Shown one piece after another: positions 48,053 through 57,284 of a stretch of 64,000 bases of DNA; position 1 is the first letter of the stretch, and every line of letters begins with the position of its first letter. The translations under genes and the position numbers were made by a program. The notes beneath the pieces are model-generated. The model was not told where the DNA came from. It searched no databases and saw only the letters and a list, made by a program, of their open reading frames with translations. Source of the stretch: Bifidobacterium sp. (GTDB taxonomy: Bacteria > Actinomycetota > Actinomycetes > Actinomycetales > Bifidobacteriaceae). The stretch is from assembly GCA_024104275.1 (NCBI GenBank), contig JAGGHK010000006.1:1-64000 (forward strand). The letters are read 5' to 3'.

Positions 48053-48093
48053 GGTCTCGAAGCCAAGTAATCACAATGGTTTCGAGGCTTTTT
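48053..48093 (+). terminator. Terminator after tRNA-Phe
   Basis: GGTCTCGAAGCC pairs, with G-U pairs, to GGTTTCGAGGC around a 13-nt loop, then TTTTT. Confidence 0.75.
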
Positions 48094-48161
48094 CACTTCT
48101 CGGCGGCGAACAGCTTCCGCCCAGCCCCATCGTTTACCCAGCAGATTCGCGTTACAGGACA

Positions 48162-48215
48162 GAAACGCCTAAGGTCTCGGCACGAATCGCTTCATACCGA
48201 GACCTTAGGCGTTTC
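48162..48215 (-). terminator. Perfect 19-bp stem downstream of the phosphatase gene
   Basis: Arms 48162-48180 and 48197-48215 (GAAACGCCTAAGG...) are exact complements around 16 nt, and end in A- and T-rich flanks. It lies just past the phosphatase stop at 48228 and may serve both directions. Confidence 0.8.
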
Positions 48216-48227
48216 AACCCATCAGAG

Positions 48228-48737
48228 TCAGAGCTGCTTGGCGACCCAATCGACGATGTACGGAGCGACGCCATCGATCTGATCGATGGCGATATCGAAA
48301 TCACGCGGGCCGCCGTACCACGGGTCGACCAGGTCAATGTCGCTTTCGTGGCCAGGTGCAGGCTCGGGCAGGTTGGGGTCAAAGCTACGGTAAAGATGTA
48401 CTTCGGGCTTCTTGTCGGCCGGCAGGAGGCGCAACAGTCCCCTTTCGTGCGACCATGTCATCGGCAGGAACAGGTCGCTTTCGTCGATTTCCTCTGGCGT
48501 GATGCGGTGCGCGAAATGATGCTTGGGAATCTCATAGCCTCGTTGGCGCAGCACACGCACGGCACGCGGGTCGATGGGGTGACTGTGTTCCTCATCACTG
48601 ACGCCGCTGGACATCACACGTACCTTGTCCCCCAGCCCGCGCTCCTCGAAATTGGCGCGCAGGATGATCTCGGCCATAGGGGAACGACATATGTTGCCGG
48701 TGCAGACGGTCATGACGGTATAAGGGTGATTGGACAT
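48228..48737 (-). CDS. Low-molecular-weight protein-tyrosine phosphatase
   Basis: This 169-residue phosphatase has the P-loop CTGNICRS (Cys12, Arg18) near the N terminus, a conserved Ser/His-rich middle, and the general acid Asp in DPWYGG (about 147-152). Cytoplasmic. Such enzymes control exopolysaccharide export or stress kinases, but there is no tyrosine kinase in view. It is a single-gene unit. Confidence 0.92.
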   Translation of the reverse strand: MSNHPYTVMTVCTGNICRSPMAEIILRANFEERGLGDKVRVMSSGVSDEEHSHPIDPRAVRVLRQRGYEIPKHHFAHRITPEEIDESDLFLPMTWSHERGLLRLLPADKKPEVHLYRSFDPNLPEPAPGHESDIDLVDPWYGGPRDFDIAIDQIDGVAPYIVDWVAKQL

Positions 48738-48881
48738 AGCTGAAGTATCTTTCCTCTATAAAAAACGAACGGTATTCGATACAGCCATCTTAACGAACAG
48801 ACCGTAATATGCCATAAACAAACAACACAGATACAACGGCAAAACCATCGTATCTGTGTCAATACTTAAAAACCGCTCTCG

Positions 48882-49538
48882 CTAATTCTTGTGATAAGTG
48901 ACGAAACGGTACGCTTCAACGGCACCTTCCTGCTTGCCGGGAGTCATCCATGGTCCGTCATCCTTGAGACTCCAAGCCCCGGCTCGCACCAGCTCGTCCA
49001 TATCCGGCGCATAGGTGTCCGCATCGAAACGGCCACGGATATAGGTGACGTACGCTTTGTTGGCGAACGGCATGATGGATCGGAACAGCTGCGCTCCCCC
49101 GATCACCCAGATCTCGCTGCGGTCCAAACCGTCGTCGGGGATGGCTTCCTGGCGCGCGAAATCGAGTGCCGCTTCAATATCGTTGGCAGTGGTAGCCCCG
49201 GCAGCACGCCAGTTCGGGTCATGAGAGACTACGATATTGTCGCGATTGGGCAACGGGCGGTATTTCGGATCAAGCGAATCCCAAGTCTTGCGACCCATAA
49301 TCACCGGGTGCGAAACCGTCAGTTCCTTGAAACGCTTCATGTCCTCGGCAAGATGCCAAGGCATCCCGCCCTTGAACCCCATCGCATCGGGACGGCCCTG
49401 CATGTCTTGCCCGCACGCCCAGATGAGATTCACCGAAAACGTCTTGACGACATCGTCTCCCCAGTCCTCGGTGACTTTTTGCCCGGCAAGTCCGGGCTCG
49501 GGTTCGTGATAGCCAGTACGGCTACTGTCATGCTCCAT
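48882..49538 (-). CDS. folA: Dihydrofolate reductase
   Basis: This 218-residue enzyme regenerates tetrahydrofolate for ThyA. Visible are NLIWACGQD (NADPH/substrate start), MPWHLAEDMKRFKELT (catalytic Asp and the helix), MGRKTWDSL, PLPNRDNIVVS and EIWVIGGAQLF. A 30-residue polar N-terminal tail is longer than usual. ATG 49538 has AAGGAG seven nt upstream. It lies 177 bp downstream of thyA in the same orientation. Confidence 0.94.
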   Translation of the reverse strand: MEHDSSRTGYHEPEPGLAGQKVTEDWGDDVVKTFSVNLIWACGQDMQGRPDAMGFKGGMPWHLAEDMKRFKELTVSHPVIMGRKTWDSLDPKYRPLPNRDNIVVSHDPNWRAAGATTANDIEAALDFARQEAIPDDGLDRSEIWVIGGAQLFRSIMPFANKAYVTYIRGRFDADTYAPDMDELVRAGAWSLKDDGPWMTPGKQEGAVEAYRFVTYHKN

Positions 49539-49714
49539 TTCATTACTCCTTGAATTAGGCAATATTGCCAGTCTAACCAACGGCTGAGACGCGATTTCGC
49601 GTCGATTGAAACCTACCTGAACTCGCCCTTATCGTGCGTCAGCTGGTTCTTGACTCCGTGCCGAACAAACAGAACTCGAAGCTTAGTCCAGCCTTTCAAT
49701 TCCGTAATCTCGTC

Positions 49715-50584
49715 TCAGACCGCGACCGGCGCCTTGATGGCGGGATGATGCTGATAATTGACGATCTTGAAATCCTCGTACCGGTAGTCGAAAATCGAAT
49801 CGGCTTTGCGGATCTCGATCTGCGGGTATGGATAGGGCTCGCGTGAAAGCTGGGTCAGCACCTGGTCGATATGGTTGTCGTAGACATGGCAATCACCGCC
49901 GGTCCAGACGAACTCCCCCGGCTCAAGGCCGGTCTGCTGCGCCATCATCAACGTAAGCAGCGAATAAGAAGCAATGTTAAACGGCACACCGAGGAACATG
50001 TCGCAGGAACGCTGGTACAGCTGGCAGGAAAGCTTGCCGTCGGCCACGTAGAACTGGAAGAGGGCGTGGCAAGGCGGCAGAGCCATCTGCTCGACCTCTG
50101 CCGGATTCCAGGCGGTGACGATCATACGACGGGAATCGGGATGCGTCTTGATGAGATTCAGCACATTCGAAATCTGGTCAATGGTACGGTTTGGATTGTC
50201 CTTGGTCGGTGCCGGCCAGCTACGCCATTGCACGCCGTAGACTGGGCCCAAATCGCCGTTCTCGTCGGCCCACTCATCCCAGATGTGCACGTTGTGCTCC
50301 TGCAGCCAGCGCACGTTGCTCGAGCCTTTGAGGAACCATAGCAACTCGTAGGCAATGCCCTTAAAATAGACCGTTTTGGTGGTCAGCAGCGGGAAGCCTT
50401 TGGAAAGGTCGAAGCGCATCTGACGGCCGAACAGCGAAATCGTCCCAGTGCCAGTACGGTCGGTTTTAAGCGTGCCTTCCTTCAGAATGTCACGTACCAG
50501 ATCCTCGTACGGCATGGGGATGTCGGTTTCCGGACGTGCAGGGATCCTCTGACGAATTTCTTCGAGCTGTTCTTGAGTCAACAT
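49715..50584 (-). CDS. thyA: Thymidylate synthase
   Basis: This 289-residue enzyme converts dUMP to dTMP using methylene-THF. The catalytic Cys is in [24 protein letters not shown] binds phosphate, and [13 protein letters not shown] and [10 protein letters not shown] are conserved. The normal length and the ThyA-DHFR pair show a complete dTMP cycle, although local de novo folate genes look lost. Start ATG 50584; the ribosome binding site is weak. Confidence 0.96.
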   Translation of the reverse strand: MLTQEQLEEIRQRIPARPETDIPMPYEDLVRDILKEGTLKTDRTGTGTISLFGRQMRFDLSKGFPLLTTKTVYFKGIAYELLWFLKGSSNVRWLQEHNVHIWDEWADENGDLGPVYGVQWRSWPAPTKDNPNRTIDQISNVLNLIKTHPDSRRMIVTAWNPAEVEQMALPPCHALFQFYVADGKLSCQLYQRSCDMFLGVPFNIASYSLLTLMMAQQTGLEPGEFVWTGGDCHVYDNHIDQVLTQLSREPYPYPQIEIRKADSIFDYRYEDFKIVNYQHHPAIKAPVAV

Positions 50585-50690
50585 AACTGCTCATTCTAGC
50601 AACCCGGGCGGCCACGTCGATGCCGAGGCAACGAAAATCTGTCTATCTGAAGACACTATGGGGTTGAAGGCTGCTTGAGGGAACGTAACG

Positions 50691-50797
50691 GTGTCTTTTT
50701 ACTTGCTTGCTCGTAGCAACTAAGTAAAAAGTAACAATTAGAGCTGCTATTTGTGCCTTTTTACTTAGAACAGCCAAGCAAGCAAATAAAAAGACAC
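50691..50797. repeat. Nested inverted repeat of about 107 nt
   Basis: The outer arms 50691-50711 and 50777-50797 are 21 nt with one mismatch (GTGTCTTTTTAcTTGCTTGCT). Inside, CTAAGTAAAAAG and CTTTTTACTTAG are exact 12-nt complements. Together they can form a long two-stage hairpin. No gene, transposase or clear target duplication is seen. It fills the 385-nt gap between thyA and osmC; the rest of that gap is featureless. Confidence 0.7.
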
Positions 50798-50969
50798 AAA
50801 TAGACGGCCAACATCACGCAACCGACTACGACGCTTTCATTTCACTGATAGAAAAGGGACTCATTCGGATGTATCCTAACCTCCACCCCACCGCCATTCG
50901 AACGACGGGGCTTGGGATTAGATTGGTAAGTGAAGGCCTGCAAAAGGCACAACCGCGAGGAGGTACACA

Positions 50970-51386
50970 ATGGCAAAGAAACTGTGGGTGGAGCGCAACA
51001 AGGACGGTTCCTGGGATGCGTTCAGCGACGAGGGGGCACACATCAAGTTCGGGCACGGCAAAGGCCTGTTCAACCCCGGCGACCTGATGAAGGTGGCGTT
51101 GGCGGGCTGCGGCGCGCTTTCCAGCCAGATGACCATCGAGAATTCGCTGGGCGAAGGCAAGGGCGCGAAGATCACCGTCGACGGCGATTACGACCGTGAG
51201 GCCGACGGCTACACCGCTTTCCGCGAGCAGGTTGTCGTTGACGCCCAGAGCGCCGGTATCCATGGCGAGGACGTCGAGAAGCTCAAGGACCGCGTCGAAA
51301 AGCACATCGAGAAGTCCTGCACCGTGATGCACACCTACGAGGTCGCCACGCCGGTGAGTATGGAAGTCAAGGTGCTCACCAAGTAG
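50970..51386 (+). CDS. OsmC/Ohr family peroxide-resistance protein
   Basis: This 138-residue thiol peroxidase-like protein has the two reactive cysteines, in LAGCGAL (about 47) and KSCTVMHTY (about 116), and the family arginine region. OsmC proteins reduce organic hydroperoxides. ATG behind GAGGAGGTACACA. A defence against oxygen fits an organism with a terminal oxidase. It is a single gene. Confidence 0.88.
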   Translation: MAKKLWVERNKDGSWDAFSDEGAHIKFGHGKGLFNPGDLMKVALAGCGALSSQMTIENSLGEGKGAKITVDGDYDREADGYTAFREQVVVDAQSAGIHGEDVEKLKDRVEKHIEKSCTVMHTYEVATPVSMEVKVLTK

Positions 51387-51667
51387 CTTCAGCAGCCTTG
51401 GAAACGTGGCTGTCGTCGCTTTTCTCGACGTCGCAACGAACATGCACCGGATAGATTCCATCGTCTCGGGCACGTTGCAACTGAGCGTCGTTCCAGAAAC
51501 GACTTGGACTGCATCGGCATAATGCAAACTACAGCAAGAGCTGTCGCCGCAAACGCGATAGAACAACCACGTCAGCAATACGTTGCATTTCAGACGTTAT
51601 TGCGGACATATTGCAGCAAACACGAATGTGGCCATAAGCATGTTGCAACCGACATTGCTTAGAGGGC

Positions 51668-51714
51668 AAAAGGGCGGTGCCGATATCCTTTATGGAAATC
51701 GGCACCGCCCTTTT
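51668..51714. terminator. Bidirectional terminator before the UspA gene
   Basis: AGGGCGGTGCCGAT / ATCGGCACCGCCCT with a 12-nt loop, flanked by A's and followed by TTTT. It ends the UspA gene on the minus strand. The other parts of the 384-nt gap (51387-51770) show nothing recognised. Confidence 0.88.
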
Positions 51715-51770
51715 ATGGTTGATGACGTTCTCGACTGATTCGTCAATCAGCACGGCAGTCAGGCAATCAA

Positions 51771-52778
51771 TCAGCTCTTGTGCTCAGGGTCGATGGAGGA
51801 TTCGATCGCTTCGGCGGCGGAGCTGTCGGCGGTCTTCACAGAGACCTGCTCGACACCTTCGATGCCTTCGATGGTGCCGTCGGAGCGGGACTTTTCAGCC
51901 TCGACATACTTGCGGGGAACCACGTAGACCGGACCGGCAGCGTGCTGGATAAGGCCCTGGCTGGTGGAACCGACGAGCAGGCCGGTGAACCCGCCCTTAC
52001 CGCGGGATCCGACCACCACGATGTCGTGGTCGTAGCTGGCCTTCGTGAGAGCACTGACAGCGGATTCAGGAACGATGGTCTTGGTGATCTTGAGCTCCGG
52101 ATGAGCCTTGCGCACCGGGGCGATCTGGGTTTCAAGGTCTTCCATATAGGAATCGTAAACGCCATCCTCGTCGCTCACGCCCTGCAGGCCTGCCACAGCG
52201 TCGATGACGTCGAGTTCGGCGCCACGGTCGGCGGAAAGGTCGGCCGCGATCTGCAGCGCCTTCAGCCCCCACGCACTGGCATCGATGCCGACGGCCACAC
52301 GCTTGATGGTGTTGTTCAAATGCATCGTTTTGCCGTCGTCGTCGGTGTAGGGCACCACGATGATCGGGCAATAGGCGTATGCCGGCAACGAGGAGCTGGT
52401 GGTTCCCAGCAGACGCTCGGCCAGACCACCCTTGCCGCGGTTGCCGATGACAATGAGGTTGTAGTTGCGGGAAAGCTCGACGAAGACCGAAGACGGGTCG
52501 CCGGTGACAATCAAGGTCTGCGCCTCGACGCCCTGCTCGTCGGCGATGGCCTTGGCCTTGGAAAGGATCTCCTGCGCGTCAATGTGCGCCGCGTTGTCAT
52601 CGCCCATGGAAGTGTAGGTGGAATCGAACGAAACCGCCGCATAGCTCGGCAGCGAATACGCGCAGACAATCTGCAACGTCAACCCTGCGTGCTTGGCGTA
52701 ATTTGCGGCCCACCAGGTCGCCTTGTAGCTGGCTTGCGAGCCATCCACACCTACCAGAATAGCCTTGTCGTTTACCAT
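51771..52778 (-). CDS. Universal stress protein, tandem UspA domains
   Basis: This 335-residue protein has two UspA domains (about 3-145 and 160-295). Each begins with a hydrophobic strand ending in VGVDGSQAS or AVGIDASAW, and each has an ATP-binding G-rich loop: VIGNRGKGGLAERLLGTTSSS and VVGSRGKGGFTGLLVGSTSQG. ATP binding is therefore likely in both. The last 50 residues are acidic and Ser-rich. ATG 52778 has a perfect AAGGAGG five nt upstream. Well expressed in actinobacteria under stress or low oxygen. Confidence 0.92.
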   Translation of the reverse strand: MVNDKAILVGVDGSQASYKATWWAANYAKHAGLTLQIVCAYSLPSYAAVSFDSTYTSMGDDNAAHIDAQEILSKAKAIADEQGVEAQTLIVTGDPSSVFVELSRNYNLIVIGNRGKGGLAERLLGTTSSSLPAYAYCPIIVVPYTDDDGKTMHLNNTIKRVAVGIDASAWGLKALQIAADLSADRGAELDVIDAVAGLQGVSDEDGVYDSYMEDLETQIAPVRKAHPELKITKTIVPESAVSALTKASYDHDIVVVGSRGKGGFTGLLVGSTSQGLIQHAAGPVYVVPRKYVEAEKSRSDGTIEGIEGVEQVSVKTADSSAAEAIESSIDPEHKS

Positions 52779-52872
52779 GACTACCTCCTTGACATACGTG
52801 ACACCGCTCATAACGGTTCTACTTAAAGAATACCAGCCTTGCAGGAGAGGCACGAATTATGCGCATATAAAG

Positions 52873-52910
52873 AAACGCGCCCCGAAAGGGAACGCGTCTC
52901 TTATATCGAC
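52873..52910 (-). terminator. Terminator of the NlpC/P60 gene
   Basis: An ACGCG-CCC / GGG-CGCGT hairpin with a GAAA-type loop, followed on the minus strand by TTTCTTTAT. Confidence 0.65.
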
Positions 52911-52933
52911 TTTTTATAAAAGCTATTACAAAA

Positions 52934-53650
52934 CTACAGCACTCGACGGATGGAATAACCTCCAGAGAAGACAGTCGGCACCGAATCGTACTGGGTTCCG
53001 TTAAGCTGGGCGTTGACTACCTGACCATTGCCAATATAGATGGCGGCATGACCGGCATTAGCGATGATATCGCCCGGCATCGCCTGACTCAAATCAGCGA
53101 CCGGCTGGCCGACCGTTGCCTGAGCGCCAGACGTGCGCGGCAGCGCTATGCCCATCTGGGCATATACATACTGGACGAACCCGGAACAATCCCAACCTGC
53201 GGGAGAGGTGCCGCCACTGACATATGGAACCTTGCCGATGAACTGATTGGCGAAAGCGAGCAAGCTGGAGACCGACTGGCCATTAGGAGGCGTGACAGTG
53301 AAATTCTGTGGCGTTGCCGGCAGGGAATCCCTGGCTGCAGAACGGGAAGCAGCTGCAGCGTCAGCTGCCCGCTGCTGTGCGGCGGCAGCATCCTTTTCGG
53401 CCTGCGATTGCGTCTGAGGCACATCGAGCGATTCGATGCCTCCCCAATTCGACTTGGCGTCGACATCGGTGGAGGTGGACTCCTTCAGCAAGTCTTTACG
53501 AACGACATTGACCTTGCGAAACGAACGTGAGGAAGTGACCGGGTCGTTGTCCTCGTTGGCAGCGGAGGCGGCGGGAGAGAATGCAATGAGGGCCGAGGCG
53601 CTCAATGCGAGCGCGGCCACGGATGCACAGATCTTCGAAACTTTCATCAT
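52934..53650 (-). CDS. Secreted NlpC/P60 peptidoglycan endopeptidase
   Basis: This 238-residue protein has a signal peptide (residues 1-31, MMKVSKICASVAALAL...AASA), an Ala/Gln-rich helical spacer (about 85-115) and an NlpC/P60 domain. Catalytic Cys in WDCSGFVQYVYAQMG and His in GHAAIYIG are present; the third polar residue follows in VVNAQL. It cleaves D-Glu-diamino acid peptide bonds in muropeptides. The ribosome binding site is poor; ATG 53647 is also possible. It lies just downstream of the CHAP gene. Confidence 0.92.
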   Translation of the reverse strand: MMKVSKICASVAALALSASALIAFSPAASAANEDNDPVTSSRSFRKVNVVRKDLLKESTSTDVDAKSNWGGIESLDVPQTQSQAEKDAAAAQQRAADAAAASRSAARDSLPATPQNFTVTPPNGQSVSSLLAFANQFIGKVPYVSGGTSPAGWDCSGFVQYVYAQMGIALPRTSGAQATVGQPVADLSQAMPGDIIANAGHAAIYIGNGQVVNAQLNGTQYDSVPTVFSGGYSIRRVL

Positions 53651-53855
53651 GTGATTCAGATTACCATACGGCTGCAACATAATCCGTTCGCGACGGCTTG
53701 CCAAAACTATAATTCAGGGCAAACAAAGCGCTGATTTTAGGAGTTAGGATTCCCTTGAACACTATGCAAAACATGGAAACAAAAGTTTCGCTGTCGCAAA
53801 GTATAACCTTCACAAATTTCTGTGAAAGCAAAATCGAAAAAGAGGAAATGCAGAC

Positions 53856-54779
53856 TCAGTAATGAATGATCTGGTGGGCGGCAACCTGATCGGCCGTGTA
53901 GGTCCTCGAGAAGGTCTTGCCCTGGAAGGAAGCACCGCATTCGGAAGTGACGACGGAACCATCAGGATTGATCTGCTCGATGATGGCCACATGTCCGCAA
54001 ACCGGATCCGAACCGTCTTGACCGCCCGCGAACACCATGATGTCGCCGACGTGACGAGCTGTGCGATCAACCCAATAGCCCAAAGAACAAGCCGTATCGG
54101 CCCACTGAGCACCGTTACCCATCTGGGAGCCCGCGGGAAGCCCGAGCTGATGCCTGCGCACGTACACCCACCAAGTGCACTGGCTGAACTCATAATTATT
54201 GCCGAAATCCCCCGTGGCGTGATTGGGATTGAACCCAGCAGGCAACACCTTATAATCCTGATCCATCAGGTTAGCGATCTGCGGATTATCGGCAATCGAC
54301 TTCGACATCGCGGAAACGTCGAGCGAGGTATTGGAATCTCCGAGACTCCACGTGCCTTGCGCACCATTGGACTGCAGAGGAACACGCTCTTCCGAACGCG
54401 ATGCCGCATTGATTGGCTTCATTGTGGAAGTGGTGGTGGCTTCCCCACTGGCATTGAAGCTTGGCTTACTCGGATTTCCAGCCATTGCGGCGGTGGCAGC
54501 AGCGCCCACGAGCGCCGCCAAAGAAGCGGAAACGACTGCGGCATGACGTCGGTTCTCGGATTCCCGAGCCAAACGAATGGAACGACGGGTTTCAGGTACG
54601 ATCTCGTTGAGCTTGTCGATGACCTCTGGGGTCAAGCCGACCATGGCGCCATTAGTGGCAACAGCCTGCGCCTGCCGCACCGCCTTGAGCGAATGCGACC
54701 CCTTTGCAGGAGAGAAGAGGGATGAAACGGCAACAGACCGTTTCACGCCTCTCCGTGCCTTGTGCGCACCGTGAACCAT
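53856..54779 (-). CDS. Membrane-anchored or secreted CHAP-domain peptidoglycan hydrolase
   Basis: This 307-residue protein has a basic N terminus, one hydrophobic segment (about 79-100, VVSASLAALVGAAATAAMAG) that anchors or exports it, and a C-terminal CHAP domain. Catalytic Cys in FSQCTWWVYVRR and His in GHVAIIEQI are seen, with GNGAQWADTA between. It cleaves within peptide stems or the amidase bond. ATG 54779 has AAGGAG seven nt upstream. It is followed by the NlpC/P60 gene in the same orientation, a pair likely to work in cell separation. Confidence 0.9.
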   Translation of the reverse strand: MVHGAHKARRGVKRSVAVSSLFSPAKGSHSLKAVRQAQAVATNGAMVGLTPEVIDKLNEIVPETRRSIRLARESENRRHAAVVSASLAALVGAAATAAMAGNPSKPSFNASGEATTTSTMKPINAASRSEERVPLQSNGAQGTWSLGDSNTSLDVSAMSKSIADNPQIANLMDQDYKVLPAGFNPNHATGDFGNNYEFSQCTWWVYVRRHQLGLPAGSQMGNGAQWADTACSLGYWVDRTARHVGDIMVFAGGQDGSDPVCGHVAIIEQINPDGSVVTSECGASFQGKTFSRTYTADQVAAHQIIHY

Positions 54780-55113
54780 AAACCAACTCCTTGCGGACAA
54801 CGTTTCTGTAAAGAATGCCTTGCTGAACTTTACCGGTATAACACCGTATCAATAAGACACCGTAAAGTGCATCTGCTACTTGTTAATTTCTGCTACAAGA
54901 ATACTTCAAGCCCTAATTTTTTGAAAGCACAATCCGACCTCCACTTTCTAAAAGCCGCAGAATCAAATCGGTTCGTCGGCGTGTCACATTTCCTTCACAT
55001 TAAATACGTCAATATAAGAGACAAAGTCTTAATACAAACGAACAAAGCACACAAAACGCAGCAATCCCCCACCGGCCCTTTCTCGATCAAGGAAACGTGA
55101 GGATTCGATCGGT
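54780..55113. promoter_or_regulatory. Upstream region of the CHAP gene with repeats and promoter
   Basis: On the minus strand TATACC at 54840-54835 has TGT before it (extended -10). TACGGTGT occurs twice, 16 nt apart (54841-54848 and 54857-54864). GTGAA-N6-GTGAC at 54983-54998 resembles the MtrA direct-repeat site. No coding region was found in these 334 nt. Confidence 0.35.
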
Positions 55114-56760
55114 TCAGACCTGCGTGGAAGCCATGATGAACGTGCCGACTTCGCTATCCGAATCCAATTGCACCCGGCCGTCGGCGGCGGGAACGAAAAC
55201 GGCCTCGCCCTGATGCAAAACCCTGGATTCGCGGGAACTTACGACCCTTATGGACCCTTCGATACACACGACGACCCTCGGGCCAAAATGCCGGTTGGAC
55301 AGCGAAACCCTGGTCATCAGCTGGCCGTAACGACGTGACAAACGTTCCATCATCGGCCAGGGGCGCTGCTGCGTGCCGACCCTGCCGTAACTCAACATAA
55401 ATTCATCAATCTTCGGACGGTAGATGACCCGATTGCCGAACATCCCACCCCAATCCGCCATCCAGCTGACGCTCGGGTCGACGGGCAAGGACGAGTCGCA
55501 ATCGAGACTTTGCAGAAAATCGGGAATATCCTTGTGCTTCACCGTCATTCCTGCACGTAATACGTTGTCGGAATTGGTCATGATTTCGACGCCGGTGCCG
55601 CGGATATAGGCATGCGGCGTGCCCGCAGGGATAAAAACAGACTCGCCTTCCTGCAACGCCACAGGATTCATCATCAGCAACGCCAGCACGCTCGGGTCGC
55701 CCGGGAACGCCTCTTCGGCGGCGAGAGCATAACGGAACGCCAGCTGAGAGCGCTCGTCGGAAACTTCATAAGCCGCGTCCGTCAAAGCCTCGCGTAAACC
55801 GCTGGCAGGGGCGGCGGTTACAGCCGTATGAAACGCTCGGAAAATCCTTTTGTGCGAAGGCTGCCAAACCGCGGATGCTATGGGCATCAGCGCATCGGCT
55901 TCCCAGAAATCCTCGGTTTCCGGTTCCACGGCCTGATCAGGAGAATTGTTATTGAACATTTTGTACATGCCATAAATCACATTCATGCCATGATGAGATT
56001 GCGGGGTGAGCGCCTCAACCATACGCCGGGCGAGCGGATGGTCCACCAACGTCAAATTGGCAAGCATGAATGTCGGTGTCGCAAACCCTACAGACGCTTG
56101 GAAAGGCTCCAAAGCGACGACCATCTCGTTTTTCGCCACCGGATCCTTGAAGGAGCGCTCGGGCGCATTCATCGGCACATGTTGCGCATTCTGCGCGTTG
56201 AAGCCGGCACGGGCCTGGAAATCGATGGGATGGACCTGCAGGGAAAGCGGGATACGCGCGGAAATGACCTTGAGAAGATAGGGCAGGACCGGCCCGAATT
56301 TATCGGAGCACCTGGCACCAAGCATCCCTTCGGGGTCCGCTCGGATGAGGTCGGTCAACGCCATTGAGGTATGCAACCCGCCGGGCTCTTCCCCGCTCTC
56401 GCCCGACACGCGCGAATTACGGAACCTCGCCAATGCCCTGTTGTGTTTACGCTGATCATTGCGCGATAACCCTTCCAAGCCTTGTTGCGCATTCAGATCC
56501 ACCGGCGAAGGCCATTGGGCATGGCCGCTGAACCACATCTCAGCAAGCGGGCCATCGCCGGTAGCGGTACCGATTCGAGCGTCTGATTGCGTTCGCTGGA
56601 GCAAGGCGGTCTGCTCGCCGCCCACAGATGCACGAATCTCGCTTTTGGCAGCCAAAGAGGCATTCTGCGAGTCCAATTGGGAAGCGAACATCGCTTGCAA
56701 ACGGGTATAGGAGCCCCAGGCATACCGCTTGGCGACCGGGTAAATCGAATACACTGGCAA
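55114..56760 (-). CDS. manA: Mannose-6-phosphate isomerase, class I, long form
   Basis: This 548-residue zinc enzyme links fructose-6-P to mannose-6-P. PVAKRYAWGSY opens the fold. The metal and active-site motifs are LSLQVHPI (Gln/His), FKDPVAKNEM (Glu ligand; the common KPE is KNE here), IPAGTPHAYIRGTGVEIMTNSDNVLRAGMT and VKHKDIPDFL. About 100 residues are inserted between 40 and 150, and the C terminus is extended, so it is longer than the usual 390-420. Start TTG 56760; GTG 56754 has better AAGGAG spacing. Confidence 0.9.
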   Translation of the reverse strand: MPVYSIYPVAKRYAWGSYTRLQAMFASQLDSQNASLAAKSEIRASVGGEQTALLQRTQSDARIGTATGDGPLAEMWFSGHAQWPSPVDLNAQQGLEGLSRNDQRKHNRALARFRNSRVSGESGEEPGGLHTSMALTDLIRADPEGMLGARCSDKFGPVLPYLLKVISARIPLSLQVHPIDFQARAGFNAQNAQHVPMNAPERSFKDPVAKNEMVVALEPFQASVGFATPTFMLANLTLVDHPLARRMVEALTPQSHHGMNVIYGMYKMFNNNSPDQAVEPETEDFWEADALMPIASAVWQPSHKRIFRAFHTAVTAAPASGLREALTDAAYEVSDERSQLAFRYALAAEEAFPGDPSVLALLMMNPVALQEGESVFIPAGTPHAYIRGTGVEIMTNSDNVLRAGMTVKHKDIPDFLQSLDCDSSLPVDPSVSWMADWGGMFGNRVIYRPKIDEFMLSYGRVGTQQRPWPMMERLSRRYGQLMTRVSLSNRHFGPRVVVCIEGSIRVVSSRESRVLHQGEAVFVPAADGRVQLDSDSEVGTFIMASTQV

Positions 56761-56873
56761 AGGCTCCTTGAAGTTAACGCTTTCTCTATGGTCTCATAGC
56801 TCTCATACCGATTCACGAAAAGAATCAGCGTATAGCCAACTTAAGGTTAACCCCAGATACTACAATCACGGGT

Positions 56874-57131
56874 ATGAAGTTTGCCCCGATCATCAACCCC
56901 GATGTCTGTAAGCCCGCACCGAAGCCCGTCCAGGTGGATTTGCGCAAGACGTTCCTGATTATCGCCAGCTGGTGGCTTATCGCCCTTGCGATCAGTGCCA
57001 TATTGCTTGCATGCGGATTCCACGTCGTCGAAGCGGTTATTCTATGCTCGGCAGGCGTCCTCATCGGTGTGCTGATGCTGATTTGGGAGCATTTTGACCG
57101 CTGGGACTATCGCAGGCTCGGCGCCAACTAA
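56874..57131 (+). CDS. Small two-helix membrane protein (DUF2530-like)
   Basis: This 85-residue protein has two hydrophobic helices (about 25-45 and 52-70) around a short turn, a Pro/Lys-rich N terminus and a C-terminal WDYRR. The layout recalls the actinobacterial DUF2530 family, but the match is by eye. Function unknown. The ribosome binding site is weak. It is divergent from manA and precedes phoU by 153 bp. Confidence 0.6.
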   Translation: MKFAPIINPDVCKPAPKPVQVDLRKTFLIIASWWLIALAISAILLACGFHVVEAVILCSAGVLIGVLMLIWEHFDRWDYRRLGAN

Positions 57132-57284
57132 GACTTTGGGAAGTCCTAGCGCTTCTTACCGAACCTTTCTGTCAATCCCAATCAGATAATCCTCAACCAG
57201 TAATTTATAATTCATCAATATTTACCAATATTTAATATCTCCACCGCATACCCGGCGTATCCAACCACTACGAAAGAAGCTCAT

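Noticed and set aside
50691-50797. Insertion sequence
   Set aside because: No transposase gene is present and no flanking target duplication could be recognised, so it is listed only as an inverted repeat.
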